Shown here: positions 32,455-35,436 of the stretch, in pieces | Layout of the letters: each line of letters begins with the position of its first letter | How positions within the stretch are numbered: the first letter of the stretch is position 1 | Source of the DNA: a bacterium | Lineage (GTDB): Bacteria > Patescibacteriota > Patescibacteriia > JACPHY01 | Direction of reading: 5' to 3' | Assembly: GCA_030646955.1 (NCBI GenBank) | Contig: JAUSKM010000016.1 | Location: 1-35,436, forward strand | DNA length: 35,436 bases | The notes under the pieces: generated by a model | What the model saw: the letters and a program-made list of their open reading frames with translations, nothing else | Database searches by the model: none | Told to the model about the DNA's origin: nothing | Program-made: the position numbers and the translations under genes

Positions 32455-32613
32455 GGGAACTCCTTTCATTCGTGCGTGTTCGGTGCGCCACACCGTGTAT
32501 CGTGCGCGTGTATCGCGTGAACCCGTGCGGATCGTCGCCAGCGCGTCCGGGTTGTTCCCCGGCGAATCCCTCCAATCCGGGGGAGGGGCCTTGCTGCCGA
32601 TGACGGTGAGCTT

Positions 32614-33066
32614 CTATGCGCCCGCGGACATCTTTTCTCCGAGCCGCGCACGGATACGGACCGCGCGGGCGCCCTTGTTGCGCAGGTCGCGCTTCGTGGG
32701 CGGGCGATCGTTCGGGAGCGGCTGGGATCCTTGGTCCAGTGCAGTTACGCACCACAGCGCCAGAGCCTCGCGCGCATTCGCCTTCGCCTCGCTCCGCGTC
32801 TTGCCATCCGAGAGTGCGCCGGGAACGCGGGGGAACCATGCCAGGTATCCATCGCCATCCGGCTCGATGACGCACCAGTACGTGATGGTCTTTTTGCCCT
32901 TTTCGTGCATGCTGGCTCTCCTTGTTTCTGTGGCGCGGTGGCTTTTCGCGAGCGCGATCTTCCATGGTTCCGTGGTGGAGATTATCGGCGGGTTGACGTA
33001 GCGGTGTAATTCTTGCAGGGCGCGTTTGGTGAGGCGCTTCGCGCGTGCCGCGCGTTTCGTGTCCAT
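32614..33066 (-). CDS. HicB-like protein A with basic N-terminal extension
   Basis: A 150-residue frame. Residues about 60-110 form a HicB-type antitoxin domain: TYWCVIEPDGDGYLAWFP, then the PG turn and EAKANAREAL helix. The C-terminal part has a basic tail with NDRPPTKRDLRNKGARAVRIRARL-like spacing (shown here in fragments RPPTKRDLR and VRIRARL) shared with the two neighbouring paralogs. The first 52 residues are Arg/Lys-rich without known similarity. Two good starts exist: ATG 33066, overlapping the previous stop (GGAAGGAG upstream), and ATG 32910 with AAGGAG seven bases upstream, giving a 98-residue HicB-only form. No HicA toxin gene is adjacent. Function is unknown; binding of RNA, DNA or a partner protein is possible. 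Confidence 0.78.
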   Translation of the reverse strand: MDTKRAARAKRLTKRALQELHRYVNPPIISTTEPWKIALAKSHRATETRRASMHEKGKKTITYWCVIEPDGDGYLAWFPRVPGALSDGKTRSEAKANAREALALWCVTALDQGSQPLPNDRPPTKRDLRNKGARAVRIRARLGEKMSAGA

Positions 33067-33437
33067 CAGTAGCTCCTTCCGTTGTGGCAGAGGTTGTTGC
33101 GTTGAAGCGGGTGGACGAACGGCTGTGGCGTGAACTCCATACGCACGTAGCGCGGTTGCACCGTCACGCGCACGCGGATTACACGGGCGTCTTCCTTGCG
33201 CAGGTTGCGCCCCGTCGGCTTGCGGTCGGGCGGGTAGGTTCCGGAGACGCTGTGCACCAGGAGCGCGCCGTGCTCAAGATGCTTGCGCACCTCCCGCAGC
33301 AGCGCACGCATGGTGCGGGCCTTCACCTTTTCGCGGGGGAAGGCGGGAAATCGCGCGATGAATCCGATTCCATGCGGCCGGACGACGCAGTGATACGTCA
33401 GGACGCTGCGTTTCAGGGCTCTGGTTGTTCGTCCCAC
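33066..33437 (-). CDS. HicB-like protein B
   Basis: A 123-residue protein. It begins with TYHCVVRPHGIGFIARFP (about residues 14-31), the HicB-like strand pair and turn, then an Arg-rich helix, and the shared C-terminal signature PPDRKPTGRNLRKEDARVIR (about 68-88), followed by a basic tail of 30 residues. It is the most diverged of the three. The GTG start has GAGGAGG four to five bases upstream inside the previous gene (25-base overlap), and its TGA overlaps the ATG of protein A by one base. Both point to translational coupling. No toxin partner is adjacent. Confidence 0.72.
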   Translation of the reverse strand: MGRTTRALKRSVLTYHCVVRPHGIGFIARFPAFPREKVKARTMRALLREVRKHLEHGALLVHSVSGTYPPDRKPTGRNLRKEDARVIRVRVTVQPRYVRMEFTPQPFVHPLQRNNLCHNGRSY

Positions 33438-33643
33438 GGTTCCTCCTCGGTGAAGTAGCGAAAGTTTCCATCCAGACAGTCGCGCACCAGCGCCAAGCCC
33501 ACGAGCATCGGCGTGCTTGCGCCGAGCACTGCAAACGTGACAAGCGTGTGTACGGGCGACATCTCCCCGTCATCGAGTGCGGTCGAGCAGGCATCTGCCA
33601 CTGTCTCCCAGAATGCCTCGATGAGATCAAGCTCGGTATCCAT
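33413..33643 (-). CDS. Small acidic single-helix membrane protein
   Basis: A 76-residue protein. An acidic amphipathic N-terminus (residues 1-30, LDLIEAFWETVADA) and an acidic C-terminus (EEEPWDEQPEP) flank one hydrophobic segment (about 32-53). The N-terminus resembles that of the 55-residue protein at 34280-34447 (shared [LI]x[LI][IV]..[EA]F.ET pattern), suggesting duplication. A strong GAGGAG lies seven bases before ATG 33643. It sits between two HicB-like genes and overlaps the second. No family is recognised. Confidence 0.68.
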   Translation of the reverse strand: MDTELDLIEAFWETVADACSTALDDGEMSPVHTLVTFAVLGASTPMLVGLALVRDCLDGNFRYFTEEEPWDEQPEP

Positions 33644-33655
33644 GGCGGCTCTCCT

Positions 33656-34111
33656 CTACGTCGAGCGCCGGGTGTGCGAGAATGGATCCCACGACTTTGT
33701 CAGAGGTCTCCGTCGCTTTGCGCGGTAGTTCAGCTTCGCGCGGATGCGCTGCACGAGAACGCTCTTCTTGTTCCGTTCACGCTGCGTCGGTGCGCGGTCC
33801 GGTCGGAGCTTGCCGTCGCGAATGATGTCCATCTTGCAGCGCGCCGCGAGTTCCCTCCGCGCCTGCGCTAGTGCCTCTTGTGGCGATGTGTGCCTTTCGG
33901 CGAACATGTCGCTGCCCTTGGGGTCGAACGCGGGGAGCATCGCGGTGTACGTGCCATCCCTGCCCTTCGTGATGACGCACCAGTACGTGGCCGTCTTTGG
34001 CCAGAGTCTGCTGTTTCGGGGTTCGAACGCGAAGACGGTTGCCACGAGCGGCGCTCTTCTTCTTGGGGGGATCATCGAATGCATTCTTCTTCGGGGGGTC
34101 ATCGAGTGCAT
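33656..34111 (-). CDS. HicB-like protein C
   Basis: A 151-residue protein with a HicB-like domain (about residues 40-95: ATYWCVITKGRDGTYTAMLP, EALAQARREL) and the family C-terminal signature RPDRAPTQRERNKKSV with QRIRAKL, followed by a basic tail. The first 20 residues are a Met/Pro/Arg-rich duplicate encoded by a 27-base tandem repeat. ATG 34111 has AAAGGAG five bases upstream. The stop is 12 bases before the next small membrane gene, whose ribosome binding site overlaps it. Together with A and B it makes a tandem family of three without a HicA gene. Confidence 0.74.
   Translation of the reverse strand: MHSMTPRRRMHSMIPPRRRAPLVATVFAFEPRNSRLWPKTATYWCVITKGRDGTYTAMLPAFDPKGSDMFAERHTSPQEALAQARRELAARCKMDIIRDGKLRPDRAPTQRERNKKSVLVQRIRAKLNYRAKRRRPLTKSWDPFSHTRRST
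34057..34110 (-). repeat. 27-base tandem duplication at start of HicB-like C
   Basis: Units 34057-34083 and 34084-34110 match at 24 of 27 bases. They encode the two MHSM(T/I)P(P)RRR-like stretches at the N-terminus of protein C. The unit length is a multiple of three, so the duplication kept the frame. Confidence 0.85.
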
Positions 34112-34126
34112 GTCTGCTCCTTTCTC

Positions 34127-34270
34127 CTATCGCGCGAGTGACCAGACGAGTGCGCCCAGGATGAGCGCGCCGATGGTGACGCCGATCACCTTGAGGTAGA
34201 GGACGAAGATGCTTCCGATGTGCTTGAGCGTCAACAATTCACGGATCGAAGGCACTTTGGATTCCTGCAT
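34127..34270 (-). CDS. Very small membrane protein (47 residues)
   Basis: A 47-residue protein that starts MQESKVPSIRELLTLKH and continues into a hydrophobic helix (about residues 19-44) closing in WSLAR. AGGAG lies six bases before the ATG, and that site overlaps the stop of the upstream 55-residue gene. It lies 15 bases before HicB-like C. The tight packing, clean ribosome binding site and conserved-looking topology make it a probable gene despite its size. No family is recognised. Confidence 0.62.
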   Translation of the reverse strand: MQESKVPSIRELLTLKHIGSIFVLYLKVIGVTIGALILGALVWSLAR

Positions 34271-34279
34271 GCCTTTCTC

Positions 34280-34447
34280 CTACCACACGATGTACAGCCA
34301 AACGAGCGTGCCGATGCCGACGGCTGCAAGGAGCACGCCGAGCACTGCACATCCGGCACCGGAGCGCCGGTCGGATGCGGCATCTGCGCCGACCTCCACG
34401 GCCGTTTCCGCAAACTCCTCGACGACAATGCCGATGAGGTCATCCAC
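34280..34447 (-). CDS. Very small membrane protein (55 residues), first gene of operon
   Basis: A 55-residue protein with an acidic N-terminus (MDDLIGIVVEEFAETAVEVG), a short basic hinge (SDRRSG) and a hydrophobic helix (about residues 31-54) ending in VWLYIVW. The GTG start has GAGGT five bases upstream and about 26 bases of leader from a strong promoter. Its N-terminus resembles the 76-residue protein at 33413. It opens the six-gene operon. Function is unknown. Confidence 0.62.
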   Translation of the reverse strand: MDDLIGIVVEEFAETAVEVGADAASDRRSGAGCAVLGVLLAAVGIGTLVWLYIVW

Positions 34448-34479
34448 GGGTCACCTCAATTGGGAAGGTACTTGCAGCC

Positions 34480-34508
34480 ACTGTAACGCCTGCAACCTTG
34501 CGTGTCAA
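34480..34508 (-). promoter_or_regulatory. Consensus-like sigma-70 promoter of the small-protein operon
   Basis: On minus: -35 TTGACA (34503-34508), exactly 17 bases of spacer, -10 TACAGT (34480-34485), then about 26 bases to the GTG of the first gene with a ribosome binding site. It is the best promoter in the window. Its -35 lies inside the thrS promoter spacer on the other strand. Confidence 0.8.
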
Positions 34509-34526
34509 TGGCCGGGCGGATACGAT
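34498..34526 (+). promoter_or_regulatory. thrS promoter, overlapping the divergent operon promoter
   Basis: -35 TTGCGT (34498-34503), 17-base spacer, -10 TACGAT (34521-34526), 11 bases before the thrS ATG. GGAGG (34527-34531) follows the -10, but would lie upstream of the expected transcript start. Confidence 0.6.
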
Positions 34527-34537
34527 GGAGGCACACT

Positions 34538-35436
34538 ATGTCAGCACCAACTATCGACATGATTCGTCATTCCACCGCCCACCTTTTGGCTGCGGCGGTC
34601 TTGGAACGCTACCCCAAAACTCGTCTTGGCGTCGGGCCGGTGATCGAGCACGGATTTTATTACGATCTCGATGTGCGTGATGCGGAGGGTGCACCCGTGC
34701 GACTCTCGCCAGAGGATTTTGTTGCGCTCGAGGAAGGCATGCGTGCCATCATTGCACGCAACGAGCCGTTCCGTCGCGAGGAGCATACGCTGGACGACGC
34801 CATCGCGTTCTTCCGTGAGCGCGGACAGGATTTTAAAGTGGAACTCCTGACGGACCTCAAAGAGAAGGGGACCACGGCGGTGAAGGCGGAGGAACAGCAG
34901 GATGTGGGCGAGCGTCCTGATGTCGCATCGCTCTACTGGACGGGCGAGGGGTTTGTGGACCTCTGCCGTGGGCCGCACGTTGCCAGCACGGCGGAGCTTG
35001 GTGCGTTCACGCTGACGAAGCTCGCCGGTGCGTACTGGCGCGGCAAGGACACCAATCCGCAGCTTCAGCGCATCTACGGCGTTGCATTCATCACGCAGGA
35101 GGAACTGGATGCGCACCTGCACATGCTTGCGGAGGCAGAGAAGCGGGATCATAAAAAACTGGGACCCCAGCTGGATCTTTTCACGTTCTCGGATCTCGTG
35201 GGCAGCGGACTGCCGCTCTGGACGCCGCGCGGTACCATCCTCCGTGTGCTCCTGGACGATTTTGTGTGGGAGCTACGCCGCGCGAAGGGGTATGACCGCG
35301 TGGAGATCCCGCACATCACCAAGAAGGACCTCTACGAGCGTTCGGGTCATTGGGAGAAGTACAAGGATGACCTCTTCAAGATCGTGACGCGCGAAGGGCA
35401 CGTGTTTGCGATGAAGCCCATGAACTGTCCGCATCA
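34538..35436 (+). CDS. thrS: Threonine-tRNA ligase, 3' end outside window
   Basis: Threonyl-tRNA synthetase, first 299 residues. It begins directly with the editing (SAD) domain: HSTAH (H11, H15) and GVGPVIEHGFYYD, later DLCRGPHV with its zinc-site cysteine and histidine. Then come a linker, DHKKLGPQLDLF, and the class II catalytic core with motif 1 region and FAMKPMNCPH at the window edge. The usual N-terminal TGS domain of about 60 residues is missing, as is known for several reduced or CPR-type enzymes. The start at ATG 34538 fits the promoter and the near-immediate HSTAH; no upstream frame could hold a TGS domain. It is divergent from the small-protein operon. Confidence 0.95.
   Translation, partial: MSAPTIDMIRHSTAHLLAAAVLERYPKTRLGVGPVIEHGFYYDLDVRDAEGAPVRLSPEDFVALEEGMRAIIARNEPFRREEHTLDDAIAFFRERGQDFKVELLTDLKEKGTTAVKAEEQQDVGERPDVASLYWTGEGFVDLCRGPHVASTAELGAFTLTKLAGAYWRGKDTNPQLQRIYGVAFITQEELDAHLHMLAEAEKRDHKKLGPQLDLFTFSDLVGSGLPLWTPRGTILRVLLDDFVWELRRAKGYDRVEIPHITKKDLYERSGHWEKYKDDLFKIVTREGHVFAMKPMNCPH

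Noticed and set aside
32454-32613. An extra small gene or HicA toxin between HicB-like A and the nadD-like gene
   Set aside because: No frame with both a start, a ribosome binding site and HicA-like composition was found in the 159-base gap.

Overview
The window is visibly GC-rich and carries 24 protein genes (2 cut by the window edges), three tRNA genes, one tRNA remnant and an unusually dense set of short repeats. It looks like a Candidate Phyla Radiation (Patescibacteria) chromosome. The evidence is a PrgI / split VirB4 / VirB2-like secretion cluster, a ThrS lacking the TGS domain, a LemA-HtpX pair, a membrane-anchored baseplate-J-like protein, tRNAs without encoded CCA, and many membrane proteins with no clear family. 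TGA serves as a stop codon, so this is not a code-25 lineage. I cannot place it more finely from sequence alone.

Layout. Positions 1-7115 (+): two proteins of unknown function, then PrgI, a TraC-like VirB4 N-terminal protein, VirB4 ATPase, a single-pass membrane protein and ComF. 7118-8265: terminator, two tRNA-Ser genes and a tRNA-Ser-like remnant on the minus strand, a two-helix membrane protein, and tRNA-Arg(GCG). 8322-10406 (+): recG. 10583-19963 (-): lemA, htpX, clpC, a multi-helix membrane protein, a TolB-like propeller, a DsbA-like thioredoxin, a Cys-rich VirB2-like/M15 peptidase fusion, and radA. 20053-31564 (+): phosphomannomutase, rseP, pheS-pheT, dnaE and a baseplate-J-like protein. 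31723-34447 (-): a nadD-like gene preceded by six small tightly packed genes. 34538-end (+): thrS, truncated by the window.

The secretion genes on both sides of recG/radA, with comF, radA and a DsbA-like oxidase, suggest a DNA transfer or uptake neighbourhood. The fusion protein combines pilin-like helices with a wall-cutting metallopeptidase domain, and its 20 cysteines are probably oxidised by the overlapping DsbA-like gene.

Two things stand out. First, a G-rich palindromic repeat occurs more than a dozen times. It has entered conserved genes in frame (recG, radA, manB, pheS, pheT and a secretion-linked gene), as Rickettsia palindromic elements do. A second palindromic family with TGTCATTGCG ends and a heptanucleotide repeat family are also present, and both reach coding sequence. 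Second, 32614-34508 is a self-contained operon with a textbook sigma-70 promoter and strong ribosome binding sites. It encodes three diverged HicB-like proteins without any HicA toxin, plus three tiny single-helix membrane proteins, two of which look paralogous. Most other starts in the window lack a ribosome binding site, and several have a -10 box only 7-14 bases upstream, suggesting leaderless messages.
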